The position numbers were made by a program, and so were the translations under genes. Shown piece by piece: positions 18,801 through 24,391 of a stretch of 26,771 nucleotides of DNA (position 1 is its first letter; each line of letters begins with the position of its first letter). The notes under the pieces were generated by a model. The model was not told the DNA's origin. It searched no databases and worked only from the letters and a program-made list of their open reading frames with translations. This DNA is from a virus. The DNA is taken from positions 1-26,771 of the IMG/VR virus record IMGVR_UViG_3300002835_000916; one strand, 5' to 3'.

Positions 18801-19794
18801 TAATTCCAGTAACTAAATCATTTAGTGTCGTAGATGTTTGATTTTCTACAGCGTTTAGAAGATTAATTGAGTTGGTTAGTCCATCAGTATCTTGCTTGAA
18901 AACGCTTTGGATTGCAAGAGTTGCTTTCATAGCCTCTTGACGATCAACTTCACCAAGCACGGAGAGTCGCATAGCCTCTCTAGTCGATGCTAATAAATCA
19001 TTTCCTTCTTTACCAGTAGCAGCAATGTCTGCAGCAATTCCTAATGTTTCTGATGCTGCAATGCCCATTGTGCTAGAAAGTTCTTGTGCAAGGGCTAGAG
19101 TTTTGCCTCTAATTGCATCAAGTTCCTGCTCGTTAACCATTCCCTTTGTAGCATCACCATAAACCTTAGCCATTCTGGTAAGTTGCTTATCTGCATCCAT
19201 AAACATTTTTCCAGCGACCGCGCCAAAGATCATCAACGGAACTGTCAAGCCAACGGTCAACTGTCTACCAGCCCATTGGGTATTCTTTCCCCAGTTAATT
19301 AATTGAGTAGCCCCGCCCTGAACTACCTGTCTAAAAATCCTATGCTCTTGGTTTAATATTTTTTGCTTATCAATGGCTTCATCTATACCCTTAGGGGTGA
19401 CCACCATTGCTTTACCGCCACCCATATTCATGGCAGTAGAATTCATCATTCTTACTTGCTCTCTGGCTAGAGATCTAATTTGACTTTGTTGTCTTCTAGC
19501 ATATTGAGTGCCTGCTCTAAAATACTGGCCTAATCTAAGATTTCCTCTTTCTAAAGATCTGCCAAATTTTTCTGTTTCTGAAGTAAGATTCACCATCCTA
19601 GTTTGGAACATGCCACTAGCACTTAAAGCATTAGCAAACGCAGATGAGTACGATTGAATATTTCTAAGTTGGGTTGGACTACCAACCATGCCCATGCTAT
19701 TGATAGCCGCTATTTGAGATTTTAGTCTTGCAAGTTGCCCCTCAACGCCAGCAAAGTTGCCAGTAGCAACTATCTGCAAATCTATTCTACTCAT
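12802..19794 (-). CDS. Tail tape measure protein
   Basis: 2330 residues. It sets tail length during tube assembly and is released into the host at infection. The N-terminal part (about 200-460) fits the TP901-type tape measure core (LALAQELSSTMGIAASETLG, REGGVPASEAANAIKSSLGA, RAIEQMFGKFQFSRINALL). Hydrophobic stretches lie near 178-196 (LTVGLTVPLMIFGAVAGKMF), 535-580 (IKIVGGITAIAGPIIMITGV) and 1150-1215 (Ala/Gly/Met-rich), candidates for membrane insertion. Gly runs of 8 (1733-1740) and 9 (1855-1863) flank a highly charged coiled coil. The C-terminus has GPMDDLIPAMLSNGEYVIRA, a motif often found at tape measure ends. The ATG overlaps the chaperone's TGA (ATGA), with GAGGTG before it. At about 1.5 angstroms per residue the tail would be near 350 nm. 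Confidence 0.93.
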   Translation of the reverse strand: MSRIDLQIVATGNFAGVEGQLARLKSQIAAINSMGMVGSPTQLRNIQSYSSAFANALSASGMFQTRMVNLTSETEKFGRSLERGNLRLGQYFRAGTQYARRQQSQIRSLAREQVRMMNSTAMNMGGGKAMVVTPKGIDEAIDKQKILNQEHRIFRQVVQGGATQLINWGKNTQWAGRQLTVGLTVPLMIFGAVAGKMFMDADKQLTRMAKVYGDATKGMVNEQELDAIRGKTLALAQELSSTMGIAASETLGIAADIAATGKEGNDLLASTREAMRLSVLGEVDRQEAMKATLAIQSVFKQDTDGLTNSINLLNAVENQTSTTLNDLVTGIIKAGPVVQGLGGSIGDLASMMVAMREGGVPASEAANAIKSSLGALINPTKQTTELLKGFGVNLTDIVDRNAGNVIGTLIELQQALEGLDDLSRQRAIEQMFGKFQFSRINALLSNLNKAGSQTEQVLKIAGMSTSQLAQTAERELKLLTESASMRFTRAVETLKSNLIPIGETFVEIGAKIVEFAGNIIKAFNDLPEGLKTFIKIVGGITAIAGPIIMITGVFGNFFGYIIKTVGALMALRRGARGVFEFYTADSIAARASTELLSKGMFSQVEATNTLRAALDTLNAELEQVARNMNLVATASSTAMARQSAATASAAAAVAGSGAAALAARNSSVIGMLGMGKRSGTSSFSGPEFSHLHPSMNLPKDIRLAQTVGTLINPSIPAQAAARNWQQAMGASFAPTSFYDPSRGSRISQLEQMTYGAGRASASNLAYLNTMRTSGAEGQTAAARLYPSRNEYNAYVAKYHASLLRLEQMGKTQVDNMTKAINREMAKGNVAGAEAILMGALDVNGKQFKRLVDEQTRKVVSVNGTMGEVIAQVGATTAGLEQRLRAAGMQGFGKTADNMFRMVSAGAGGGTIPDEQMVDKRSQRYMDALNKQTQLTAQRNAWIQKLTEREQRIAAGQAKDAGQVTKAKQKLAIIMDELTANTKELALAEKGLLKPKMNELAQSMGLTRQEMDAYRGTLMTAKVGQLKQMESAKLLEIAGEKYAFQITAAGNVLNAVNLTTRKLIPKEEALAMYRTRQLASITEEISTMKMGFFARRRLNAEIQALILEHDKTAASFQLVQQANGKYVVAIKNATDKVLTTTAQYGMGQGARGQRVAMGAGMAAGMGMMFMPMDGSGGDAAKIGGGALLGASMGSMFGVPGLAMGAAIGAAIPILQSYQREQQAVNNRLIAYGEALNGSSLVLDKFASEIGKLKPSEKLTAALGNIVMPEQVAETGKSILDTEAGQQLREMSKNLGGEQLRVALSNQLKQLTLMEIFTPEEAKAVAQTLAIELANPELGRSLVQGINSVIDSEGNLVKDNISSLFLDTIPEITLPEFGDIQNNAYKAGKSWREEFAEVFTSENFLQEIGDNLLNLVGIDFFSDEEEKRAFTRFAQESVPQLASQLDKLREAQALVTNDFMSGSITYEEYSSQMKKIQEQNINAADSLLKLKEGGADVGAMLKDIADKSGRGADFTNIENIAKGMFETLGVGERLLTQVQLAAAYGDITLGEMQNLADIITDEDTRKNLEIVFNVKGAEDNATEIIKLLGMGLDAEFIKTISIDSVEIGKPLSDIYASLSAIAKLPPQVQKSVIADIQSDPLKMQNFISDFEYVQSLPDTKKGLYAEIQGNEDLVELRDNWDQFIALPSEERKTAILTTIITGSYDFGAPPAIPAPTAPTEIAMPDVSSMIPSESGGGGGGGGSDAANEAIDKKIKQQDRIIKQIQKEREERQKLLDLEKKALDFAMQQQDLESQIMIAKAEGRIADAALLQSQLDANRVQEREDEKERLRQEAEDKRIARAERRKKQLEKQKEDSSGGGGGGGGGADEAAAKKMEQRLMFLNSELQGALQGNVKILDDINDRGADAFWNSAPIKRYIEEAVKAGVPLKTVRAELEKIFDYMIGEGFKEVPIYNQIAADLEDIGVAGDSLNQVLPNVFAILQDPKLDRDQSKEMVIEQFRLIGMTAEEARRRANKFFTMKSSTATGIYENLDSFNEKFDEIKNRFSDRNGDLIITEFTKGIRDGLTRGQILDNISKAIYDATYTNGIKAGLEPGQASRDAEAVASSVKGIINTEFDGYFKEIEIKGKWDGIVNGQEVPPALRGLFGDDGRFFGTADTAEKLSINSRVTVEPSDKPTTITNSASNPLWVKNIDGNEPWRTPTDSRFRANGGFISGPGGPMDDLIPAMLSNGEYVIRASSVDKFGMGFFDLLNKGVLPEFGRGGSSKYPSMVRNMGMGGAVYYNKGGFVSESSSNVEYNINVNVAGSNASADEIAREVMSAIDRKQRMSKTVNRI

Positions 19795-20413
19795 ACGACC
19801 ACCTCTTCAACAGACTGAATATTGTGACCAATTCCTAGGCCCACGCCAAAGCCTTGTGTGGCAACTTCAGATGGAGTCATCTCTGTAATATTTGATGACT
19901 CCTTATCAGAAAGATCTACACCTTGGAGTGCTGCGAGGAACTTATGCTCTTCTTTCTGCCTTGTTCTATAGGCATTTAAAGTATGAACTAACTCATCTAT
20001 TGATAAGTTTTCTTCAAGTTCGTCGTAACTCTTCCAGTTTCCCAACAGAAACGCCTCAGATTCCAGAGCGGCGAGGTCTAGTTTGTCCCAACTAGCGCCG
20101 CTCCCAGTAGGTTTGGGTCGTTCAATTTAAGTCCCCCACATATTTCTAGAATTTTCATCATGTTGGGGATATTCACAGCGTCTTCAAACTTCTCTCTATT
20201 AAGACCTATTTCTGGATATGCCTTCTCTAAACAAACCATAGCCGCCTTGACAAAAATGTCCATAGCATCTTCTTCAGTTTGTATTTCTTCTGAATCTAGT
20301 TCTCTAATTACTGCCATAAACTTTTTCAACTGCTTAATTGGAAGAGGCTTAATAAAAACACTAGTTCCATCTTCTAACTCTAATTCAGCAGTATCATATA
20401 TAGTAGTTGACAA
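19791..20413 (-). CDS. Tail assembly chaperone, frameshifted long form (gpGT-like)
   Basis: The long product of a -1 ribosomal frameshift, about 207 residues. It reads 101 codons of the short chaperone frame from the TTG at 20411-20413 to AAC at 20111-20113, slips back one base on CCCAAAC, and continues 106 codons to the TGA at 19791-19793. The junction reads LNDPN-PTGSGASWDKL. The second frame is open back to 20126, with an in-frame TAA at 20127-20129, so it has no need of its own start. A TTG at 20043-20045 that could be called as a start has no ribosome site and is unlikely to be used. In the lambda and HK97 model, the long form binds the tape measure during tail assembly and the G/GT ratio matters. 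Position just upstream of the tape measure fits exactly. Confidence 0.88.
20066..20117 (-). promoter_or_regulatory. Programmed -1 frameshift signal: CCCAAAC slippery site plus stem-loop
   Basis: The heptamer CCCAAAC (20111-20117) is in phase as C CCA AAC, so both tRNAs can re-pair as CCC AAA. Seven bases later a stem forms: GAGCGGCG (20096-20103) with CGCCGCTC (20066-20073), 8 bp. It continues with CTAGTT (20090-20095) and AACTAG (20078-20083), 6 bp, across a 4-base bulge (20074-20077) and a 6-base loop (20084-20089). The zero-frame stop TAG lies inside the stem. All elements are directly visible. Confidence 0.9.
20078..20413 (-). CDS. Tail assembly chaperone, short form (gpG-like)
   Basis: 111 residues, the zero-frame product, ending GAALVGTN at the TAG that sits in the frameshift stem. 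The start is a TTG supported by a perfect AGGAGG at 20418-20423, four bases upstream, with no nearby ATG in frame. The protein starts MSTTIYDTAELELEDG, has a short beta part (SVFIKPLPIKQLKKF), then helices (DAMDIFVKAAMVCLEKAYPE, IPNMMKILEICGG). This is the usual make-up of these chaperones. It would coat the tape measure and recruit tail tube subunits. The low-efficiency start codon paired with a strong ribosome site may tune its amount. Confidence 0.85.
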   Translation of the reverse strand: MSTTIYDTAELELEDGTSVFIKPLPIKQLKKFMAVIRELDSEEIQTEEDAMDIFVKAAMVCLEKAYPEIGLNREKFEDAVNIPNMMKILEICGGLKLNDPNLLGAALVGTN

Positions 20414-20437
20414 TTTTCCTCCTAATAACTTATTAAA

Positions 20438-20446
20438 ATTATATCA
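20438..20446 (-). promoter_or_regulatory. Candidate extended -10 promoter for the chaperone/tape measure unit
   Basis: TGATATAAT is a perfect TGn plus TATAAT extended -10, lying 26 nt past the tail-tube terminator and about 25 nt before the chaperone start. No good -35 box is seen. The same 10 bases (TGATATAATT) occur behind the capsid terminator. Confidence 0.5.
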
Positions 20447-20472
20447 AAATCAGGCGCAAAAACATAAAGATG

Positions 20473-20494
20473 AACCCCGCCGATTGGCGGGGTT
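20473..20494 (-). terminator. Rho-independent-type terminator after the tail tube gene
   Basis: A perfect 9-bp stem, AACCCCGCC / GGCGGGGTT, with a 4-base loop lies 28 nt beyond the tail tube stop. On the transcribed strand it is followed by a broken T-rich stretch with TTT and TTTTT runs. The hairpin is strong, but the T-tract is not continuous, so read-through is likely. Confidence 0.75.
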
Positions 20495-20522
20495 TCACCT
20501 TAGAACTATTTAGTTATTAGGG

Positions 20523-21209
20523 TTAGGAGTAGACTCTATCAAGAATCTCGCCGTACTCTGCATTTGCATATCCGTCTGCTGGGAGGCAGCGGAATGTAAC
20601 TGGGTAAACAGTTGATTCATTTCTGCGTAGAGCGTGGGAAACAGTCTCCATAGAAAGAACGCGACGAGCAAGGTACACTCTCTCTGTGTTTGATCCTGCG
20701 ACTGCTGGGCCTGGGCCTACAGCGATCAATGATCTTTCGACTGGCTTCTCACCAAGGGCTCCTGCTGCAAGACCAAGAACGTTTGATCCTGTTGTTGGAG
20801 CGCCGTATCCTGATGCTGATGCTCTTGTTGATGTTGAAGAGTAAACACTATTCAACTGTGTAGCATTTGATTGACCAAAGGCTACGCGAACATTTTCAAG
20901 TGTACCTTCATTCATAGAAGTACGAAGCATAACTCTCAACTGAGTCTTGAAGATACGAGCGGAGTCAAGCAACTGATCAACCTCAACCTCACCATAAGTT
21001 GGTTCGTATGAAATTTCGAATCCTTCAGATGTGAATCCAACATCTCTCCAGTCAGTTGCTCCTGAGCCAGTACCTAGGTACGTTGCTGCGGAAGCAGTTG
21101 TGCCGAATACTGGCATGTTTTGTGGTTGACCACCTGAAACAGTTGAATCATTCTTTGAAATGAAGACCTGAGCGGCACCAACGATAATGTTGCTAACTGA
21201 ACCTGCCAT
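20523..21209 (-). CDS. Major tail tube protein
   Basis: 228 residues, encoded directly before the tail assembly chaperones and tape measure. It starts MAGSVSNIIVGAAQVFISK and contains the typical tube pattern: WRDVGFTSEGFEISYEPTYG (about 53-72), then EVEVDQLLDSARIFKTQLRV, and a late EYGEILDRVYS. Subunits stack as rings around the tape measure to make the tail shaft. Expression should be high. It has its own candidate promoter, the long shared ribosome leader 10 nt upstream, a following hairpin terminator, and more G/C-rich codons than its neighbours. About 55 residues in the middle are rich in Ser, Gly and Ala and may be an exposed loop. Confidence 0.88.
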   Translation of the reverse strand: MAGSVSNIIVGAAQVFISKNDSTVSGGQPQNMPVFGTTASAATYLGTGSGATDWRDVGFTSEGFEISYEPTYGEVEVDQLLDSARIFKTQLRVMLRTSMNEGTLENVRVAFGQSNATQLNSVYSSTSTRASASGYGAPTTGSNVLGLAAGALGEKPVERSLIAVGPGPAVAGSNTERVYLARRVLSMETVSHALRRNESTVYPVTFRCLPADGYANAEYGEILDRVYS

Positions 21210-21219
21210 TTATACTTTA

Positions 21220-21233
21220 CACCTACCTTTCAG
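21220..21233 (-). promoter_or_regulatory. Shared extended ribosome leader of the tail tube gene
   Basis: CTGAAAGGTAGGTG lies exactly 10 nt before the ATG. The same 14 bases sit exactly 10 nt before the capsid ATG. Apart from one inserted T, GAAAGG-AGGTG matches the complement of a 16S 3' end reading CACCUCCUUUCU. Confidence 0.75.
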
Positions 21234-21271
21234 ATATTATTAAATATCTAGATTGGTCATTCCTCATTATT

Positions 21272-21299
21272 ATAATAACACGAATTGGGCAAGACTCAA
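21272..21299 (-). promoter_or_regulatory. Candidate promoter upstream of the tail tube gene
   Basis: In the 93-nt gap before the tail tube gene, TTGAGT (21294-21299) is followed after 16 nt by TATTAT (21272-21277). A TG sits one base before the -10 box (TGTTATTAT). An alternative -10, TATAAT at 21269-21274, has 19-nt spacing. This would leave a 5' untranslated region of about 55 nt carrying the shared leader. Confidence 0.4.
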
Positions 21300-21302
21300 A
21301 GG

Positions 21303-21812
21303 TCAGACGAATCTACCAGATGAATCTAAATATCTTGAATATTTGTAAGAAATCTCTACAGTTCCTGCTACTCTTCCGCCCTCTAATTCAACTGGTGCAG
21401 GGCCAGAAGCATTTTCTAAAGACACAGTATAGAATATTACTTTATCATCTTTAGGATTAAATTTTTGTACATCCTGACCAGACTCATCTACTCTTCTAAA
21501 TAAATCTATCATTAGTTCTATGATTTCTGCTACCTGAGAGACTTGATTTGCAATAATAGTGTATAGCATTCTTTCTTCACATATCCACCATTTATCTCCA
21601 TATCCTTCAACTTCATAATCATATATGATGTATGGCAATTCTGGCATGAGATTATTAAATTCTGGAACCTCTTGTGAAGGTATTATTGGAATAACAGATT
21701 TAGTAAAATTATCTGGACGATATTGATCTTCTATTAAAATTCCTGAATCCTTTAATTCTTCCCATAAAAATGAATTCAGAACAGACCTAGCATTTATCTT
21801 ATAATCTACCAC
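21303..21812 (-). CDS. Tail terminator/completion-like protein
   Basis: 169 residues in the slot between the gp10-like protein and the tail tube, where tail terminators (lambda gpU type) are encoded. It starts with GTG, and TAGTG overlaps the upstream stop by one base. The layout fits the family: an N-terminal helix (ARSVLNSFLWEELKDSGI), a central strand pair (LPYIIYDYEVEGYGDKWWI), a helix (QVSQVAEIIELMIDLFRRVD), and C-terminal strands (GRVAGTVEISYKYSRY). It would cap the finished tail and join it to the neck. The family assignment rests on layout and position. Confidence 0.6.
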   Translation of the reverse strand: MVDYKINARSVLNSFLWEELKDSGILIEDQYRPDNFTKSVIPIIPSQEVPEFNNLMPELPYIIYDYEVEGYGDKWWICEERMLYTIIANQVSQVAEIIELMIDLFRRVDESGQDVQKFNPKDDKVIFYTVSLENASGPAPVELEGGRVAGTVEISYKYSRYLDSSGRFV

Positions 21813-22540
21813 TAGATAACACTTCCTATAGTTTGATATGGGGCTAGAGTAGACTTGATTGCTAATCTTGCGGAATTTTTATCGGCACCCTTTTTACTTA
21901 AAGCCCTAGCAATATTTTTTTCTAATTTATTAAAAACTCCAGCCTCATCTAAAGAGTTTCCAAAGTTTATGGTCCACCAACTTCTAAAATGTTTTTCAAA
22001 AGAACCAGTTGTCGCCTTGCCGCCAGGGTTTCTTATTGTTATTGTTTTCCCTGGAGGCACAAATAGTATCCCGCCTGACTTTGGGCTGAAGGCAATATGT
22101 CTAGAAGTAATAAAACTTACCTGTTTGCCATTTTCCATGACTTCTGCTTTTCTTTTAAATATCCCACTTTTTGTAACCTTTCTACCACTACGTCCAGGAG
22201 TTGTTAATGCTGGAGCAATTGGAGAATTCTTTTTAGAATTATTAAACTTGTAATATATAGAGGCATTTCCTGCCCCCTCTTGTTTTTTAATTATTCTAAA
22301 TAATCTTGAAGATTCGTTTCCAGCGCCTCCCCATTCATAAACATGATGAAAAGACTTCTTTGCTGATCTTGCTAGAAGATTTGTTCTTTTAACAAATTTT
22401 ATTGCGGATAAAGAGAACTCAGCAGACATTATTTCATTTTTTGATTTAACAGTTTTTAATTCTTTAATGCCTTCTATTTTATTTTCTATCTCTGCATATA
22501 ATCTTTGAGAAGATGCGGGGGACACTCTAACATTAATCAT
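21812..22540 (-). CDS. HK97 gp10-like neck/head-tail protein
   Basis: 242 residues from the ATG at 22538-22540, which has AGGTG seven bases upstream and overlaps the previous gene by only 8 nt. A longer reading from 22630 would overlap by almost 100 nt and add 30 residues with no ribosome site, so I reject it. The protein is very basic (clusters of Lys and Arg such as GRSGRKVTKSGIFKRK) with strands around RHIAFSPKSGGILFVPPGKT and helices at the C-terminus (FNKLEKNIARALSKKG). Position and charge suit the gp10-like group that lies between the head closure and tail terminator genes. The family call is moderate. Confidence 0.55.
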   Translation of the reverse strand: MINVRVSPASSQRLYAEIENKIEGIKELKTVKSKNEIMSAEFSLSAIKFVKRTNLLARSAKKSFHHVYEWGGAGNESSRLFRIIKKQEGAGNASIYYKFNNSKKNSPIAPALTTPGRSGRKVTKSGIFKRKAEVMENGKQVSFITSRHIAFSPKSGGILFVPPGKTITIRNPGGKATTGSFEKHFRSWWTINFGNSLDEAGVFNKLEKNIARALSKKGADKNSARLAIKSTLAPYQTIGSVI

Positions 22541-22958
22541 TTGATTGCACCTGAGTCCTCTTGAGATGATTCTCAAAGTACTGGACGTTTCCAAAGATAT
22601 CAAAAATTGGATGAGATGCGTATACCTCAAATATAGTACTTGGATTAGATACTCTGTCTATCTCTGTATACAACTCTTCATTTTTAAAGTTTTTTACTGA
22701 GGATACTCTCCATCTTTTACTTAATTTTTCTAGAGTGTACATTTTTACTTCTAATTCTTCTATGTATTCTTTACCAAACGTTTTGTTATCTGATGTTGCG
22801 CTTCCGCCACTTTCTCTAATGGGAACAATTGAGCATTGTATATTCTTTAACAATACCCATCTTCTAGTTATAGCGTTTGTACTCTCATCTTGTTCAGATA
22901 TTTGTTGATAAATATCTGCTGTCATTACAAGTGTGGAACTTTGAAGGCAACCATACAC
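22533..22958 (-). CDS. Head closure-like neck protein
   Basis: 141 residues, encoded right after the connector, where stoppers of the SPP1 gp16 / HK97 gp7 type usually lie. The start is GTG in TAGTG, overlapping the connector's stop. An ATG 11 codons later (MTADIYQQ) is possible but has no ribosome site. Beta strands dominate (RRWVLLKNIQCSIVPI, EYIEELEVKMYT), and it closes with a strand plus YFENHLKR, a layout typical of head closure proteins. It would seal the portal channel after packaging and receive the tail. The assignment is by position and fold pattern. Confidence 0.55.
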   Translation of the reverse strand: MYGCLQSSTLVMTADIYQQISEQDESTNAITRRWVLLKNIQCSIVPIRESGGSATSDNKTFGKEYIEELEVKMYTLEKLSKRWRVSSVKNFKNEELYTEIDRVSNPSTIFEVYASHPIFDIFGNVQYFENHLKRTQVQSND

Positions 22959-23902
22959 TAAATAATCACCAACTGTATCATTTTAAACTTTTGTAGTATA
23001 GCGTCTGCAATAGCATTTCCAGTTCCTGCGAAAGCGAGTGAAGATAATTCTACAGACATTTGACCAGTATTCATCTTCTTCACATACTTTGAACGCCAGA
23101 TACTATCATTACATAATAGATCATTGACAATCAAAAGCATGGCTTGCTTTACCTCTAATGGTAGAACTTGGTAGCCAAAAGTACCCTCTACCTTATACCT
23201 GTACCCGTCTTTAAATTTTGCAGGATTTATATCTAAGATAAAAGATCTTTCGCTCTCCTGAATGTCTTCTCCTGCTGTACTAGCAATGACTCTGAGGGCA
23301 TTATTTGTTTCAGTTATTTCTAACTCTACGCCCCAATTATTTATATCTTCATCGATATCAATTATTAATTGATCATTCTCATACAACTTTTTAAATTCTA
23401 TGATACGGTGCGGAAGAGAAAGAACATCAGCATTAGTTCCATAAGCAACTACAGGATTTGTATTCTCTGTTAAAGAAAATCCCAAGTAATTATTTATTAT
23501 CATTCTTGCGGTTCTCGCGGCTGCATGAATCTTTTCAAACGGTTGGTAGTTAGCACCTTCTGGGTATGGAGAAAATCCTAACTCTAATATTATTTCATCA
23601 ACAGTAAGATAAGGTATTGTTACATAAATATACTCAGTAGAATTAAAGTATTCTTCACCAATTTGATACTCCCACTCTATCTTTAGTATTCTTTCTATAG
23701 CGGTTACATTTGCTGGAAGAAGAAGTTCATACTCTCCAACATACTCATCGTCAGTTTGTTCAGCATAGTCTACTAAAAGAATAGTATTTGTTGAAGCATC
23801 TTTAACTACAGCCTGAGGCGCTTCTACTGGCTCAGTAGGCTCTCCATTAAAATAGGTTGTAACGTTTACTTTTGTACTACTGCCAGCATATACTTCTATC
23901 AA
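22958..23902 (-). CDS. Head-tail connector/adaptor with N-terminal Ig-like domain
   Basis: 314 residues. Start is TTG at 23900-23902, supported by GAGGTG at 23909-23914; no in-frame ATG is near. Residues 1-95 look like an Ig-like beta sandwich (VYAGSSTKVNVTTYFNGEPT, EYVGEYELLLP, LKIEWEYQIGEEYF). Residues ~98-314 fit a gp6/gp15-like connector: LTVDEIILELGF, a helix with AAARTARMIINNYLGFSL, beta strands (HRIIEFKKLY), then LPLEVKQAMLLIVNDLLCND and a C-terminal helix. The connector docks under the portal. The extra N-terminal domain is not part of the minimal fold and might face outward at the neck. The connector role is fairly sure from position; the Ig call is by pattern. Confidence 0.65.
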   Translation of the reverse strand: MIEVYAGSSTKVNVTTYFNGEPTEPVEAPQAVVKDASTNTILLVDYAEQTDDEYVGEYELLLPANVTAIERILKIEWEYQIGEEYFNSTEYIYVTIPYLTVDEIILELGFSPYPEGANYQPFEKIHAAARTARMIINNYLGFSLTENTNPVVAYGTNADVLSLPHRIIEFKKLYENDQLIIDIDEDINNWGVELEITETNNALRVIASTAGEDIQESERSFILDINPAKFKDGYRYKVEGTFGYQVLPLEVKQAMLLIVNDLLCNDSIWRSKYVKKMNTGQMSVELSSLAFAGTGNAIADAILQKFKMIQLVII

Positions 23903-23914
23903 TTAACACACCTC

Positions 23915-24298
23915 TTAGTTATAGTATTCCTGCACCTCTCGCGGAGTAGCCATTCTAAATCCTTCTTCTATGGAAAAGATAAAATCTGCATCTTCTTCAG
24001 ACATAGCGACAAAAGGATGCTCTCTTGTGAAGGTGAAGCCATTTATTTCAAATCTAGCGTTTTCACGATCCATCTTAACTAAAACTGTATCTCCAGATGC
24101 GACCTTTTTTGCTTTCTTTTCTGGTACATCAATAGTCTCTGTTTCAGCCTCTGTAAACTTAGCATACATTTCGAACGTGACACCCTCTTCTTCTAGTGCT
24201 GCCATAATTTCATTTTTGGTCTTTGCACTTTCTAGGTCCACGGCAAAATACTCTGCAACTTCTTTAAGTTGTCCAACTTTCATTGTAGAAAAAGACAT
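23915..24298 (-). CDS. Small SAP/HeH-like protein between capsid and connector genes
   Basis: 127 residues from the ATG at 24296-24298, with AGGAG four bases upstream. A TTG at 24322 would add eight residues but overlaps the candidate promoter and has no ribosome site. Residues ~6-40 (VGQLKEVAEYFAVDL, KTKNEIMAALEEEGV) match a helix-extension-helix pattern of the SAP/HeH or Rho-N type, which in phage head modules is often found in small proteins near the capsid gene. After an acidic stretch, a beta part (DTVLVKMDRENARFEINGFT) and EYYN end the protein. It might be a head accessory or bind DNA; the sequence does not settle it. Confidence 0.65.
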   Translation of the reverse strand: MSFSTMKVGQLKEVAEYFAVDLESAKTKNEIMAALEEEGVTFEMYAKFTEAETETIDVPEKKAKKVASGDTVLVKMDRENARFEINGFTFTREHPFVAMSEEDADFIFSIEEGFRMATPREVQEYYN

Positions 24299-24321
24299 AA
24301 TTCTCCTATCTCTTATAGTCA

Positions 24322-24330
24322 ATTATATCA
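24322..24330 (-). promoter_or_regulatory. Candidate extended -10 promoter after the capsid terminator
   Basis: TGATATAAT is a perfect TGn plus TATAAT, 11 nt past the terminator stem and 24 nt before the ATG of the SAP-like gene. There is no clear -35 box. It is identical over 10 bases to the box at 20438-20446. Confidence 0.5.
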
Positions 24331-24341
24331 GAAAAGGCGAA

Positions 24342-24365
24342 AGGGAGGGATTTACATCCCTCCCT
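24342..24365 (-). terminator. Rho-independent-type terminator after the major capsid gene
   Basis: A perfect 9-bp stem, AGGGAGGGA / TCCCTCCCT, with a 6-base loop lies 26 nt beyond the capsid stop. It is followed on the transcribed strand by TTCGCCTTTTC. The T-tract is interrupted, so some read-through into the connector genes is expected. Confidence 0.7.
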
Positions 24366-24391
24366 GCCGCACTATAATTATTAAATTATTA

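Noticed and set aside
19791-20045. The second chaperone frame as an independent 84-residue gene starting at TTG
   Set aside because: There is no ribosome site, and the frame is open a further 27 codons upstream, reaching past the slippery site. Expression by frameshift explains it better.
20132-20137. GGGGGA as an alternative slippery site in the short chaperone
   Set aside because: A -1 slip there would meet TAA at 20127-20129 almost at once and cannot reach the second frame.
22541-22630. A 30-residue longer N-terminus for the gp10-like protein
   Set aside because: It would overlap the upstream gene by 98 nt without a ribosome site. The ATG at 22540 has AGGTG seven bases ahead.
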